NCBI GenBank assembly: GCA_964627935.1
Contig: CAZVLB010000008.1
Coordinates: forward strand, 124,001 to 188,000
Source of the DNA: JAABVY01 sp964627935
GTDB lineage: Bacteria > Zixibacteria > MSB-5A5 > JAABVY01
Direction: 5' to 3'
Length of the DNA stretch: 64,000 nucleotides
In this document: positions 16,734 through 26,017 of the stretch, piece by piece
Layout: every line of letters begins with the position of its first letter
Position numbering within the stretch: position 1 is the first letter of the stretch
Position numbers and translations under genes: made by a program
The notes under the pieces: model-generated
Told to the model about the DNA's origin: nothing
What the model saw: the letters and a program-made list of their open reading frames with translations, nothing else
Databases searched by the model: none

Positions 16734-18110
16734 ATGCCCGATAAAGCTATTTCACGAATCTGGGCCGAATGGGTTCATGGGCTGACATTTAACGATCTCG
16801 ATGAGGACACAATCTACCATGCCAAGCGGATTCTGTTTGACTCGATCGGATGTGCGCTGGGCGGTCATCGCGCCGAGGACTGCGAAATATCCCTGTCCGT
16901 AATCGAGGCCATGGGCGGAGTTCCCGAGGCGACATTGATTGCCACCGGATTCAAAACCAATGCCTATATGGCGTCGCTGGCCAATGCGCTGATGACACGA
17001 GTTATGGATTTTAATGATATCTACTGGAAAGACGATCCCTCGCATCCCTCGGATATAATCCCGGCCGCATTGGCTGTGGGTGAACGTGAAGGAAAATCCG
17101 GCAAGGACCTGATCCTGGGAATCGTAATCGGGCATGAACTTGAGATGCGCCTGTGTGAATTCGCCAAGCCGGGAATTCGCGAACGAGGCTGGCATCATGC
17201 TTCATTGACACAACTTGTCTCACCCCTGGTGGCGGGCAAGATGCTCGATCTGAATGTCGACCAGCTGACTAATTCGGTGGGCATATCAGGATGTCATAAT
17301 TTCAGCCTGGGTGCAGTGGCGGCAGGTAAGCTGACCATGATGAAAAATACTGTCGATCCTATGGCTACCCAGTCGGGTGTTTTGGCGGCGCTGCTGGCAC
17401 AGAAGGAGTATATCGGTACCGAGCTGATTATCGAGGGCAAGGAAGGTTTTTGCCAGCAGATGGGCGATGGCTATGATTTCGATGCCGTCACCAGGGGCCT
17501 CGGCGATTCTTTCAAGATTAAGGATTGTTCCTATAAGGCTTTCCCGACAGAATTTCTGACACAGTCACCGGTCACTGCGGCATTGAAACTGGTCAAGGAT
17601 AAGGATATCAAATGGCAGGATGTCGAGGAAGTCACTGTACATACGATTGCCCGCGCAGTCGATATCCTGGCCGATCCCACCAAGTATCATCCGACATCCA
17701 AAGAAACCGCGGATCATTCCATGCCCTATTGCGTGGGTGCGGCGATTATGGATCGGATGATTACACCCTTGCAGTTCAAGCCGGAGAAGATTGCCAATCA
17801 GGATCTGATCGACCTGATCCAGAAAATCAAGGTTGTGGCCAATGATGATCTCGAAAAGGAATTTCCCAAACTGCAACCCTCGGTTGTTGACATCAAGGTT
17901 AAATCCGGAGAGAAATTCAGCCAGCGTGTCGATTATGCCAAGGGCGATCCGCGCGAACCGATGACCGATGATGACCTGCGTGATAAATTCTATGGCCTGA
18001 CCGCTGATTTTATGGGCGATGAACAGCGCAACAAAGTCCGCGAGATGATTTTCGATATGGAGAACCTGCCGAAAATCGAGGAATTCATGCAATCGCTGAT
18101 TGTTAAGTAA
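16734..18110 (+). CDS. MmgE/PrpD-family protein (2-methylcitrate dehydratase-like)
   Basis: This 458-residue protein belongs to the MmgE/PrpD family, whose characterised members are 2-methylcitrate dehydratase and iminodisuccinate epimerase. Family landmarks are ILFDSIGCALGGHRAED near the start, NDIYWKDDPSHPSDIIPAALAVGE in the first third, and a C-terminal beta-domain with VDYAKGDPREPMTDDDL. The start follows a perfect AAAGGAGG. No methylcitrate synthase, methylisocitrate lyase or other propionate genes are nearby, so use in a propionate pathway is not supported by context. The gene is flanked by terminators on both sides and is probably monocistronic. Confidence 0.85.
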   Translation: MPDKAISRIWAEWVHGLTFNDLDEDTIYHAKRILFDSIGCALGGHRAEDCEISLSVIEAMGGVPEATLIATGFKTNAYMASLANALMTRVMDFNDIYWKDDPSHPSDIIPAALAVGEREGKSGKDLILGIVIGHELEMRLCEFAKPGIRERGWHHASLTQLVSPLVAGKMLDLNVDQLTNSVGISGCHNFSLGAVAAGKLTMMKNTVDPMATQSGVLAALLAQKEYIGTELIIEGKEGFCQQMGDGYDFDAVTRGLGDSFKIKDCSYKAFPTEFLTQSPVTAALKLVKDKDIKWQDVEEVTVHTIARAVDILADPTKYHPTSKETADHSMPYCVGAAIMDRMITPLQFKPEKIANQDLIDLIQKIKVVANDDLEKEFPKLQPSVVDIKVKSGEKFSQRVDYAKGDPREPMTDDDLRDKFYGLTADFMGDEQRNKVREMIFDMENLPKIEEFMQSLIVK

Positions 18111-18139
18111 ATTAAAATCTGATTTTGGTGATATCGGGA

Positions 18140-18170
18140 GGGAGGTCAAACAACCTCCCTTCTGTTTTAG
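18140..18170 (+). terminator. Probable terminator after the PrpD gene
   Basis: GGGAGGT (18140-18146) and ACCTCCC (18153-18159) form a stem with a six-base loop, followed by the U-rich TTCTGTTTT. The stem is short but GC-rich, and it begins about 30 bases after the stop. Confidence 0.6.
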
Positions 18171-18180
18171 GAGGTAGATA

Positions 18181-18318
18181 ATGCCCGGGCAGGGAGATTA
18201 GTATTTCATGCCCGACGGAGTGCAGCATGGGGTAGTGAATTCAGGAGATAAAATCTTTAAAATGGTCGAGGTGTTTTATCCGGTCAGGGAAGACCTGATA
18301 GAAAAGACAAAAAAATAG
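18181..18318 (+). pseudogene. Remnant of a cupin-domain gene with an in-frame TAG
   Basis: Reading from the ATG at 18181 gives MPGQGD, then TAG (18199-18201), then YFMPDGVQHGVV, SGDKIF and MVEVFYPVREDLIEKTKK before a normal stop. This is the last third of a small cupin: GD-x-YF-P-x-GV-x-HGV is the second metal motif and VFxPVREDL is a common ending. The TAG falls exactly where the family has a variable residue. The N-terminal two thirds are missing, and the first ATG carries a strong AGGAGG, itself probably fortuitous or relic. A decayed gene is the simplest reading; a 36-codon frame from 18208 is open, but makes no complete cupin. Confidence 0.65.
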
Positions 18319-18344
18319 CCAGGGATATTGGAGGGGAGGAGAAC

Positions 18345-18731
18345 ATGATCAGATTCATATCCGCGATGATATTAATTTTTCTTTTAATGTCTACAATTCT
18401 TTATGCACAGGAAGATGATGGGCGCACATTCGATTTTATGAAAATTTCCGATGAGGTCAGCTACTACTTTAATTCCGAGGATGATTTTGATGAGCGCGGA
18501 CGGACATTGCAGATCGTGGCCATAAACCAGGTCAAGATCGGAAGATGGTTCCAGGTCGAATTTACCGGAGATTTTAACTGGGATGTTACATTGGATGTAG
18601 ACTACGACTATTATATAGAAGTCGGGGTGGTCAAGACTGTCTGGAAGAATTTCAGCGTCAACTACCAGCGCATCTATGGCTCATTTATCGATGAGCCACT
18701 GAATCAATGGGGCATACGTTTCAGGCTGTGA
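18345..18731 (+). CDS. Secreted/outer-membrane beta-strand protein, unknown
   Basis: This 128-residue protein has a signal peptide (cleavage near YAQ-ED) and then alternating hydrophobic/polar strands rich in aromatic residues (WFQVEFTGDFNW, YYIEVGVVKTVW). It ends in GIRFRL, a typical outer-membrane C-terminal strand. A strong ribosome site (GGAGGGGAGGAG) precedes the start. It may be a small barrel or a beta-sheet subunit. No family is recognised. It abuts the convergent GNAT gene with no gap. Confidence 0.6.
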   Translation: MIRFISAMILIFLLMSTILYAQEDDGRTFDFMKISDEVSYYFNSEDDFDERGRTLQIVAINQVKIGRWFQVEFTGDFNWDVTLDVDYDYYIEVGVVKTVWKNFSVNYQRIYGSFIDEPLNQWGIRFRL

Positions 18732-19250
18732 TTAGAAATCGGGCACAATGACCAGCAGTCCCGGCCACATGGTAATGTCGCGGGTTCCGACCTTCTTGTC
18801 GAATTTGCGCCATGGCTCGAATTCAAGACCGATCTGCGTGAAAATTTGAATCCACTTTTTGGCGCATTCGGGGTAATATATTTCCATTTCGGTGATTCCC
18901 TGTGCTGATGATTTCTCTATCAAATGTTGAAACAAGCGGTAGACGATTTTATACTCCTGATAATCAGAATAGGCGAACAGTTTTTGCACCAGCCCGACAT
19001 GCTCTTTATCAGCTTTACGAACCATATGGGCGAAACCGACGGTCCTGCCGGCATCCATTAGTATATAAAACCACGAATTCGCGGATTCAATCTGTTCCCT
19101 GAGTTTGCCTGGCAGGTATTCTTCATCTATAAGGCGACCGATATCATCTGGGGCAGGAGCCTCATCGCAAATCTCCGCCCAGCATGATTTTGCGATCTGC
19201 CGGATGTCTTCGATATGGTCTGTTTCCGCCCTGCTGATGTTCAATTCCAA
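18732..19250 (-). CDS. GNAT-family N-acetyltransferase-like protein
   Basis: This 172-residue protein has the GNAT outline: an N-terminal strand and helix (ISRAETDHIEDIRQIA), a long central strand (WFYILMDAGRTVGFAHMVRK), and a region where motif A (acetyl-CoA pyrophosphate loop) would be expected, here weakly conserved. The protein ends in a beta-strand tail. Acyl transfer to an amine is the family reaction; the acceptor is unknown. Because the Q/R-x-x-G-x-G/A loop is not clear, activity is uncertain. It is convergent with the secreted protein at 18345. Confidence 0.6.
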   Translation of the reverse strand: MELNISRAETDHIEDIRQIAKSCWAEICDEAPAPDDIGRLIDEEYLPGKLREQIESANSWFYILMDAGRTVGFAHMVRKADKEHVGLVQKLFAYSDYQEYKIVYRLFQHLIEKSSAQGITEMEIYYPECAKKWIQIFTQIGLEFEPWRKFDKKVGTRDITMWPGLLVIVPDF

Positions 19251-19284
19251 TTTCCACCATCCTTTTTTATATGCATGAATATTG

Positions 19285-20487
19285 CTATAACTTGAATTTC
19301 TCTTTTGCTTTATCTGCTATGTATTCACCGATTTTCAATGATGCCGTGGCCGCCGGTGAGGGAGCATTGAGCACATGCACCATATCATCATCCTCGGCAA
19401 AATAGAAATCATCGATCAGTGATCCATCCTGATCCAGCGCCTGGGCCCGGATTCCGGATCCGCCCGGTTTGATATCACTCTGTTTCAGATCAGGCAGAAG
19501 CCGTTTTAAATCATCTGTGAAGGCCGATTTGCTGAAACTGCGATAATATTCGCCCAGGCCGGTCTGCCAGAATTTACGTGCCATCTTCCAGAAACCGCCG
19601 TAAAGAGCCATGTTGGCCATCTCGAACAGAGAGAAATCGGTTTTATCGTAGGCTTCACGGCTCAGCGCCAGGACAGCATTGGGCCCGGCTTCGACTAAAC
19701 CATCGACACGGCGCGTGAAATGCACGCCAAGGAATGGAAAACGCGGATCAGGTACAGGGTAGATCAGGTTTTTCACCAAATGCCGTTTTTCTTTTCTGAT
19801 GACATAGTATTCGCCGCGGAAAGGGATAATCTGGATCGGGGGCTTGAGCCCGGCCATGCGGGCCACCCGGTCGGAATAGAGCCCGGCGCAGTTTATCAGG
19901 TTGCGGCATTTGATCTTGCCAGAGGGTACAGTCAGTATGATCTCATTGCTTCCGCGTCGAACCTGGGTTACCCGCGAATTGAGTAATATCTCGCCTCCAT
20001 TGGCCTGCACAAGCTCAGCATATTTCTTGACCACGGCGATGTAGTCGACAATACCTGTAACAGGCACAAAAAGCCCTGCAAGGCCGGCCGCATGAGGTTC
20101 GTATTCAGCAATTTTCTGCCTGTCGAGCCATTCGATATCCTTTACGCCGTTTTCTTTGGCCCGCTCCATCAATTTCTGCAGGTTATCCAGTTCCTCCGGT
20201 TTTGTGGCCACCACAACTTTGCCGCATCGTTCATGAGCGATATTATGCTCGGCGCAGAAATCATACATTGCCTCGCGTCCTTCGGTGCACAGGCGGGCCT
20301 TCAATGATCCCGGCTTGTAGTATATGCCGGAATGGATGACGCCGGAATTGCGGCCGCTTTGATGATGTGCCAGTTCTTTTTCGGCCTCGATTACGGCCAC
20401 GGAAACATCATGTTTGGAGGTCAAGGCCAGGGCTGTGGCTGTGCCGACAATTCCTCCGCCGATTATGGCAATGTCATATGTTTTCAT
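19285..20487 (-). CDS. lhgO: L-2-hydroxyglutarate oxidase/dehydrogenase (LhgO family)
   Basis: This 400-residue FAD-dependent oxidoreductase oxidises L-2-hydroxyglutarate to 2-oxoglutarate in characterised relatives. The dinucleotide-binding motif IIGGGIVGTATAL is at the N terminus, followed by the family signature HHQSGRNSGVIHSGIYY. A second landmark is CAGLYSDRVARMAG, and the C terminus has SGIRAQALDQDGSLIDDF. The ATG at 20487 is preferred, as the residues before it (to 20544) are unconserved. No lysine-degradation genes are adjacent, so the enzyme probably serves as a metabolite-repair step. Confidence 0.85.
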   Translation of the reverse strand: MKTYDIAIIGGGIVGTATALALTSKHDVSVAVIEAEKELAHHQSGRNSGVIHSGIYYKPGSLKARLCTEGREAMYDFCAEHNIAHERCGKVVVATKPEELDNLQKLMERAKENGVKDIEWLDRQKIAEYEPHAAGLAGLFVPVTGIVDYIAVVKKYAELVQANGGEILLNSRVTQVRRGSNEIILTVPSGKIKCRNLINCAGLYSDRVARMAGLKPPIQIIPFRGEYYVIRKEKRHLVKNLIYPVPDPRFPFLGVHFTRRVDGLVEAGPNAVLALSREAYDKTDFSLFEMANMALYGGFWKMARKFWQTGLGEYYRSFSKSAFTDDLKRLLPDLKQSDIKPGGSGIRAQALDQDGSLIDDFYFAEDDDMVHVLNAPSPAATASLKIGEYIADKAKEKFKL

Positions 20488-20633
20488 AGTTATGTCTATT
20501 TCCAGATTACAGATTCGCACACAATTATAATTACAACATCGCATTACGGCAAAAGTTAAAATTAAATCTTATGCCTTCGAATAACATTTTGATTCGGCAA
20601 TTGCAAATAATGATAACTTTGCCCGGTTTAATC

Positions 20634-20662
20634 TTGACAAATATTATCCGATATATTATGTA
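20634..20662 (+). promoter_or_regulatory. Candidate promoter in the 350-bp gap before the dockerin-type gene
   Basis: TTGACA (20634-20639), 17 bases, then TATGTA (20657-20662) would direct transcription toward the secreted protein at 20835 with a leader of about 165 bases. A second TTGACA at 20746 has no good -10. The rest of 20488-20816 is AT-rich with no visible gene. Confidence 0.35.
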
Positions 20663-20834
20663 GCGATTGTATGGATTAGTATAGGAACGAAATTTATTAT
20701 TTGATTGACTCATTCTTCCGCTTTTTGTTTTCCGCACCTTTGGTATTGACAGTAGAAAAATAAGCGAAGCAGAAATAGTCGTATTAAATACGGCTATATA
20801 GATTAATTTTACCTTTTTGCAAATGGGAGGAATT

Positions 20835-23066
20835 ATGTCTTATTTTGTTTTTATGCAAAATCAGGGGCATAAAAGGGCCGGCTTTTCGGGTCAGGCATTA
20901 TTTACAATAGTCCTGACAGTTGTGTTGATTTTAAGCGGGGCTTTGTTAGGTGGACCCAGCGGTGATTATGGAGATGCGCCGGTAGGAGATAATATTGACA
21001 ACATTGAGGCCTATCCCGGTGTGACCTCGCGTTTTGTATCTTATTACAATCATAAAAACACGGTTTTCATGCCTCTTCATGATCATGGCACCTATGTCAA
21101 TTCAGGGGCAACATTCCATCTGGGTGTAATTCCCCCCACGATAAAAAATGACACTCAGCAGGACCCGGCTTTGCCGGAAAATGACTGTTTCCCGCTGGTT
21201 CTTCTGGAGGGTACTCATCCGACACCGGGTCCCAATCCTATGGCCTCGATGGCGCTGGATATTACGACAACGGCCACACATGATTCCAGTGCACCGATTT
21301 ACGTCAATATCTTCGTTGACCAGAACCGTGACGGCCAATGGAAGGATGGATATCTGTTTGGCACCCAGGTTTTTTCATGGAACCAGGAATGGATAGTTAT
21401 GGATGCGGCCATTTATCAGAATGCCGGCACCACTGTACTGCATACATTTTCGTTTTTCAGGATTGCCAATCCCACGGAAGACGTTTGGATCAGGGTTGTC
21501 CTGACCGACCAAAGAGTGGGTGAGATGTACCGGGATCTTCCGCCGCCGGCCGGTTCCAATTTCTGGGATGCAACAATGCCTCTGGCGGCTACAGCGGTTG
21601 GTGAGGTCGAGGATTTTCTGCTCCAGTATTATTCCGATCCGAATGCCATGCCAACAAATGGCATACGAGTCTGGGGTATGATCCTGCGCAGGTTTCTTCA
21701 GCCCAATCCGCCACCCGGGCAACCCAAACCGGATTGTTTTCTGTTTTTTGCCAAGGCCAACTATGCCCGGCCGTTCGGGGATATACGCAGACGGGTTATT
21801 GTCACGCCCTGGTGTATGAATGGCACGATCCCATTCGGACTGTCATTCACCACCGCCAATCTGAATGGAGGATGTGACAATGCCGATGCGATCGTTGGGT
21901 TGTATGGTTACAAGCTTGTAGCGGGTCGCGGTATGATGCCGGTTGTCTCGCGTACCGCGTTGGGCACTATGACACTTGCGGCTCCACCCCTGCTTTGTCC
22001 GCCGGCAATCTTTCTGCCGCCGGCTCATCCAGATGATCCACCTGATTTCCCAAAGGATGATGAGGGTGTGGCTCCGGTTGATGACTGGCGCAATGGCAGT
22101 CTGTTCTGGCAGGTCTGTTATCCTGATCCGCCGCGGTACAGGCGTTATGCCTCCAAGCTTTTGGCAGAGGCCTGCGGATCGGAGATTATGAATCACAGCG
22201 TTGTGCCGGGCTTTGATGATCCATATAACTATTCCACAGTTGCCAGCGCGATCGAACCGGCTCCCGGTATGAATGCCGAGGTCCATTTCGTTGCCGGTGG
22301 TTTGCTGGAAAGATTCGAGGATCCGGATGAGTTGATACCTTTTCCCGATCCGGATTTCCAGGCTTTCAGTTTCTTTTTGAATTCACCGTCGGGATTTGCC
22401 GATATCTTCCCGGATGATTTCAATACGCCGCCGCTTTCGGCCAAATTGCTTAACGGCGGATATAATGTCGCACCGCTGGTTCCCGATGAGACCCGTATTG
22501 ATTCGGTTAATTTCTATTATAAGGGTACAGGCGGTTCTTACCAGATTTTAGGAGCGGGCGATCCATTGGCGGGTACAATTTCGCCGGCCGAATCCTGGCA
22601 GTTGTTTGAAATACCCATTCCGGATGGTCTCATTGTGGAAAATATTACAATAGAATTTCTGGATGGCTTCATAGATGACCTGTATTTGCCGTTGCAACCC
22701 TATGCTCCGGATGCGCCGTTCCCGATCGATGACTGCAATGATAACGGTGTCCTGGATGATATCGATATCGATGAAGGTGTGGCCGATGATGCCAACGGCA
22801 ATTTCATTCCGGATGAATGCGAGGGCTATGTGCCTCCGGGCGAGTGCGGAGATGCCAATGGCGACGGCGATATCAATGTCTCCGATGCAGTCTGGATTAT
22901 CAACTATGTTTTCGCGGGTGGCGCACCGCCTGAACCGCTTGATATAGGCGATACCAACTGCGATGGTGATGTTAATGTCTCCGACGCGGTCTGGATTATC
23001 AACTTTGTCTTCGCTGGTGGAAATCCGCCCTGCGACCTGGAAGGTGATGGCATACCGGATTGCTGA
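20835..23066 (+). CDS. Large secreted protein: GEVED-type domain and C-terminal dockerin-like repeats
   Basis: This 743-residue protein has a signal-like hydrophobic segment (about residues 21-42). Next comes a GDYGDAP segment, and residues ending in AVGEVEDFLLQYY match the GEVED domain found in secreted proteins of FCB bacteria. After a long Pro/Asp-rich middle, an EF-hand-like DCNDNGVLDDIDIDEG leads into two dockerin type I repeats (DANGDGDINVSDAVWIINY and DTNCDGDVNVSDAVWIINF). Dockerins bind cohesins with calcium in cellulosomes, but no cohesin is in the window. The start follows GGGAGGAATT. It is probably a cell-surface or exported adhesin or scaffold component. Confidence 0.78.
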   Translation: MSYFVFMQNQGHKRAGFSGQALFTIVLTVVLILSGALLGGPSGDYGDAPVGDNIDNIEAYPGVTSRFVSYYNHKNTVFMPLHDHGTYVNSGATFHLGVIPPTIKNDTQQDPALPENDCFPLVLLEGTHPTPGPNPMASMALDITTTATHDSSAPIYVNIFVDQNRDGQWKDGYLFGTQVFSWNQEWIVMDAAIYQNAGTTVLHTFSFFRIANPTEDVWIRVVLTDQRVGEMYRDLPPPAGSNFWDATMPLAATAVGEVEDFLLQYYSDPNAMPTNGIRVWGMILRRFLQPNPPPGQPKPDCFLFFAKANYARPFGDIRRRVIVTPWCMNGTIPFGLSFTTANLNGGCDNADAIVGLYGYKLVAGRGMMPVVSRTALGTMTLAAPPLLCPPAIFLPPAHPDDPPDFPKDDEGVAPVDDWRNGSLFWQVCYPDPPRYRRYASKLLAEACGSEIMNHSVVPGFDDPYNYSTVASAIEPAPGMNAEVHFVAGGLLERFEDPDELIPFPDPDFQAFSFFLNSPSGFADIFPDDFNTPPLSAKLLNGGYNVAPLVPDETRIDSVNFYYKGTGGSYQILGAGDPLAGTISPAESWQLFEIPIPDGLIVENITIEFLDGFIDDLYLPLQPYAPDAPFPIDDCNDNGVLDDIDIDEGVADDANGNFIPDECEGYVPPGECGDANGDGDINVSDAVWIINYVFAGGAPPEPLDIGDTNCDGDVNVSDAVWIINFVFAGGNPPCDLEGDGIPDC

Positions 23067-23145
23067 TATGAGAGATTTATAGCACCTTAGAGCGTTTCAC
23101 ATACCTGATAATTCTGTCAAAAGGGTTAGGAGGGGGCTGGCGGAT

Positions 23146-23177
23146 GCCCGTTCGGCCAAGGCCGGACGGGCGTTTTT
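23146..23177 (+). terminator. Rho-independent terminator after the dockerin-type gene
   Basis: GCCCGTTCGGCC (23146-23157) pairs with GGCCGGACGGGC (23160-23171) with one mismatch and a very short loop, and TTTTT follows. The next gene starts about 100 bases further on. Confidence 0.85.
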
Positions 23178-23284
23178 ATACAAAAATACTGAGAGAAACC
23201 GGATAAAATCGGTTGACATTTACGGTAATAATATACTAAATTGCTCCACATTAGGATTAAGGGATATTCTAAGGAGGATTACTT

Positions 23285-24499
23285 ATGCCCGGATCTACTA
23301 TTTTTCGCTTGACCACAGTTATACTTTTTGCGCTGTTATGCCTTTCATCCGCTGTTCTGGCCGATACGCCGAGGGATGCGCCCTCATCGGTTTCTGCCAT
23401 ATCATCGGAGGATTTTGAGAGCGCCAAGGTGCGCGATGTTCAGGCCCTGCTACAGCTTTCCGTGCCTACCGGTGATTTTGGTGATGTGGCTTCGGCCGGA
23501 CCGAGGATCAATATCCGGGGCCGATCGAACCTGAATAACTATGTCCTGATTGACTGGAACATGTCTAAGACTTTTTATGGTACAGCGGATGAGGTTTCCG
23601 ATGATGTCTCTTTGGGGAGCAATGGTTTTGAGATCGGCGCTGCCGGATACCTGAATGGTATATCCAATAATAACGGCCGGCCCGATATGTTTGGTCCCAA
23701 TGCCTATATCAGCATAGGAGTGACCGAGCTGATTGAAAAATTCGATTCCGGCGATTATGAATTCCAGAGCTCCTCCACGAATATTTCCGGTACAATAGGT
23801 CTGGGTTATGACATCCCGATAACCGAGGTGATTAAACTGGGCGCCAGCGCGGAATACCAGAGGGTATTCGAGAGCAGCGAGAATTCTGATGCCAGCGATC
23901 CGGGGTTTTTCAATGTCGGAGCTGTTGTCAGCTATAGCTATGACTGGACCAATCATGACCGCTATGCCGAGAATGATTTTATCGGCCAGCACAGTGGAAT
24001 TCAAATCGGTGTATCGGGCGGATGCGCATTTCCCGATGGTGATTTCGATAACGCCGTGGGCAGTGGCTTTTCATTTGGCGGCAAGGCTGTCTACCCGATA
24101 ACGCCGTTAGTTAATGTCGTCGGGGCCGGTGCATATCAGATGTATTCGCTCGATGGCGTGGATGATGATGATCGCAGTGTCAATGAGATCGTTTTCGATG
24201 CCGGTGTTCAACTCAATGTCAGACCTATATTGAGAGAAGATACATATATACAGCTTGCTATCAGTCCCACGATTGTGACCGAGAAGTTTGAAGCCCGGGC
24301 TGAGACTATAGATGAGTCAGAGACAGTCATAGCGGTAACAGCCGGAATTGGGTATCGTGGTCATCTCAATGAAAAGTTTTACATCGATGCCGCGGTTCAT
24401 ACACCGGTTGTATTTCTGACAGATTCCGATATTCGCGATTTTGATACGCGCAAACTTCGTACAGAGCTTTCAATTATGTACAAATTCGGCAGCTATTAG
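23285..24499 (+). CDS. Outer-membrane beta-barrel protein with plug-like N-terminal segment
   Basis: This 404-residue protein has a signal peptide (AVLADTP). An early stretch, RDAPSSVSAISSEDFES followed by VRDVQALLQL and later INIRGRSN plus a VLID, strongly recalls a TonB-dependent receptor plug, although there is no room for a 22-strand barrel. Two segments start with the same barrel motif: VPTGDFGDVASAG and FPDGDFDNAVGSG, each followed by alternating strands. This suggests two barrel-like repeats. The C-terminal residues LSIMYKFGSY have a barrel-end character. The gene follows GGAGGATTACTT and ends with a good terminator. Confidence 0.65.
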   Translation: MPGSTIFRLTTVILFALLCLSSAVLADTPRDAPSSVSAISSEDFESAKVRDVQALLQLSVPTGDFGDVASAGPRINIRGRSNLNNYVLIDWNMSKTFYGTADEVSDDVSLGSNGFEIGAAGYLNGISNNNGRPDMFGPNAYISIGVTELIEKFDSGDYEFQSSSTNISGTIGLGYDIPITEVIKLGASAEYQRVFESSENSDASDPGFFNVGAVVSYSYDWTNHDRYAENDFIGQHSGIQIGVSGGCAFPDGDFDNAVGSGFSFGGKAVYPITPLVNVVGAGAYQMYSLDGVDDDDRSVNEIVFDAGVQLNVRPILREDTYIQLAISPTIVTEKFEARAETIDESETVIAVTAGIGYRGHLNEKFYIDAAVHTPVVFLTDSDIRDFDTRKLRTELSIMYKFGSY

Positions 24500-24553
24500 A
24501 AGCAAAGTTTAAGGCTAACCTGAAAAGATAGTCAGCGATCAGGTTAGAGGGAC

Positions 24554-24593
24554 AGCCCGTCGGGAGATAAATTTCGACGGGCTTTGTTTTTTT
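24554..24593 (+). terminator. Rho-independent terminator after the barrel-protein gene
   Basis: AGCCCGTCG (24554-24562) and CGACGGGCT (24575-24583) form a perfect nine-pair stem, then TTGTTTTTTT. Confidence 0.9.
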
Positions 24594-24666
24594 CTGGAGT
24601 TATCAGAGAAAGAAATTGAAAAAAAGGTTGCATATATGATAACAATACTGCCTAATTGAAAATATT

Positions 24667-26013
24667 ATGAGGATAATTGGCAATCGTCCGGGAAGGGCCA
24701 TAATCAGCTTCTTCCTGTTTACAATTTTTGCAGGCTCATTATTGCTGGCGCTGCCCATCAGTTCCGCCCGGCAGCCGATCGCTTATATAGATGCATTATT
24801 CACATCAACTTCGGCAGTCTGTGTTACAGGTTTGATAGTCCTCGATACGCCCGTTGATTTTTCTCTTTTTGGTCAGATAGTCATTTTGTTGCTGATTCAG
24901 CTGGGAGGCCTGGGAATACTAACCCTTGGCACATTGATTCTTTTCAAGCTGGTACCCACACCCTCTTTGCAGTTTCAAATGGATATCAGCAAATCGGTGG
25001 CAAGTCACAGGACTATAAAGTCAGGGTCCTTGTTCAAAACGGTTTTATTTACAACTTTGTTATTCGAGGGCTTTGGAGCCTTATTGCTCTTTTTTGGGTT
25101 TCTCAAATACTATTCACCCGGTCGGGCAGCCTATCATGCAATTTTCCATTCTGTATCGGCCTTTTGCAATGCCGGCTTTTTGACCTTCAGCACAAGTCTG
25201 GAATCCTTCAAAGCGGATATATATATAATCTCCGTTTTTGCTTTACTTATAATTTGCGGTGGAATCGGATTTGTTGTAATCCATGAGATCTGGCTTCGAA
25301 TCAGGTACCGGAATGTGAGATTCTCATTACATGCCAGAATCTGTATTCTGGTGACGTTTATTTTGCTGATTTTAGGCACCTTCATATTCATAATGGTTGA
25401 GGATCAGAATGCATATAAGGCGCTTGATTTTCCTGTAAATGTATTTAATGCCCTTTTTCAGTCTGTAACTGCAAGAACCGCCGGCTTCAATACTGTCGGG
25501 CAGGAGAGCCTTAATGAAATAAGCCTGCTCGTAACTATGATTTTGATGTTCATTGGAGCCTGTCCCGGATCGACGGGAGGTGGTATTAAGACAACTACCA
25601 TGGCAGTACTTATAATCCAGGGCTGGAATCGTATCAGGGGACGTGCCCATGCCAGAATATTCAATCGAACTTTAGGTGTTGATTCGATTAATCGCTCTGT
25701 GACCATAGCTATGTCGTCTATTTTTGTAATCGTGCTTATGTTTGCACTGCTCATGTTTGCCGAGGAGAAGCCGCTGCCGCATGTCCTGACCCACGGCTGG
25801 TTCATCGATACCGCCTTTGAGTCAATTTCAGCGTTTGGTACGGTTGGCCTTTCGCTGGGTATCACCGAAACTTTGCATACATTTGGAAAATTGCTGACAA
25901 TTATATTGATGTTTGTTGGTCGCGTAGGACTTTTAACGGTAGTCTATGCCTTATCTCGTCCGCTTGACAAAGCTGAACTGATTTACGTAAAAGAAGATGT
26001 AATGGTAGGTTAG
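24667..26013 (+). CDS. ktrB: Potassium uptake channel subunit KtrB/TrkH
   Basis: This 448-residue inner-membrane protein has the four-fold M1-P-M2 repeat of the Trk/Ktr superfamily. The selectivity-filter loops are TSAVCVTGLIV, VSAFCNAGFLTF, VTARTAGFNTVG and ISAFGTVGLSLG. In KtrB each filter carries one conserved glycine for potassium coordination, and all four are present here. It drives sodium- or proton-coupled potassium uptake with the regulatory subunit encoded four bases downstream. The gene begins at ATG 24667 with a weak ribosome site. Confidence 0.92.
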   Translation: MRIIGNRPGRAIISFFLFTIFAGSLLLALPISSARQPIAYIDALFTSTSAVCVTGLIVLDTPVDFSLFGQIVILLLIQLGGLGILTLGTLILFKLVPTPSLQFQMDISKSVASHRTIKSGSLFKTVLFTTLLFEGFGALLLFFGFLKYYSPGRAAYHAIFHSVSAFCNAGFLTFSTSLESFKADIYIISVFALLIICGGIGFVVIHEIWLRIRYRNVRFSLHARICILVTFILLILGTFIFIMVEDQNAYKALDFPVNVFNALFQSVTARTAGFNTVGQESLNEISLLVTMILMFIGACPGSTGGGIKTTTMAVLIIQGWNRIRGRAHARIFNRTLGVDSINRSVTIAMSSIFVIVLMFALLMFAEEKPLPHVLTHGWFIDTAFESISAFGTVGLSLGITETLHTFGKLLTIILMFVGRVGLLTVVYALSRPLDKAELIYVKEDVMVG

Positions 26014-26017
26014 GATT

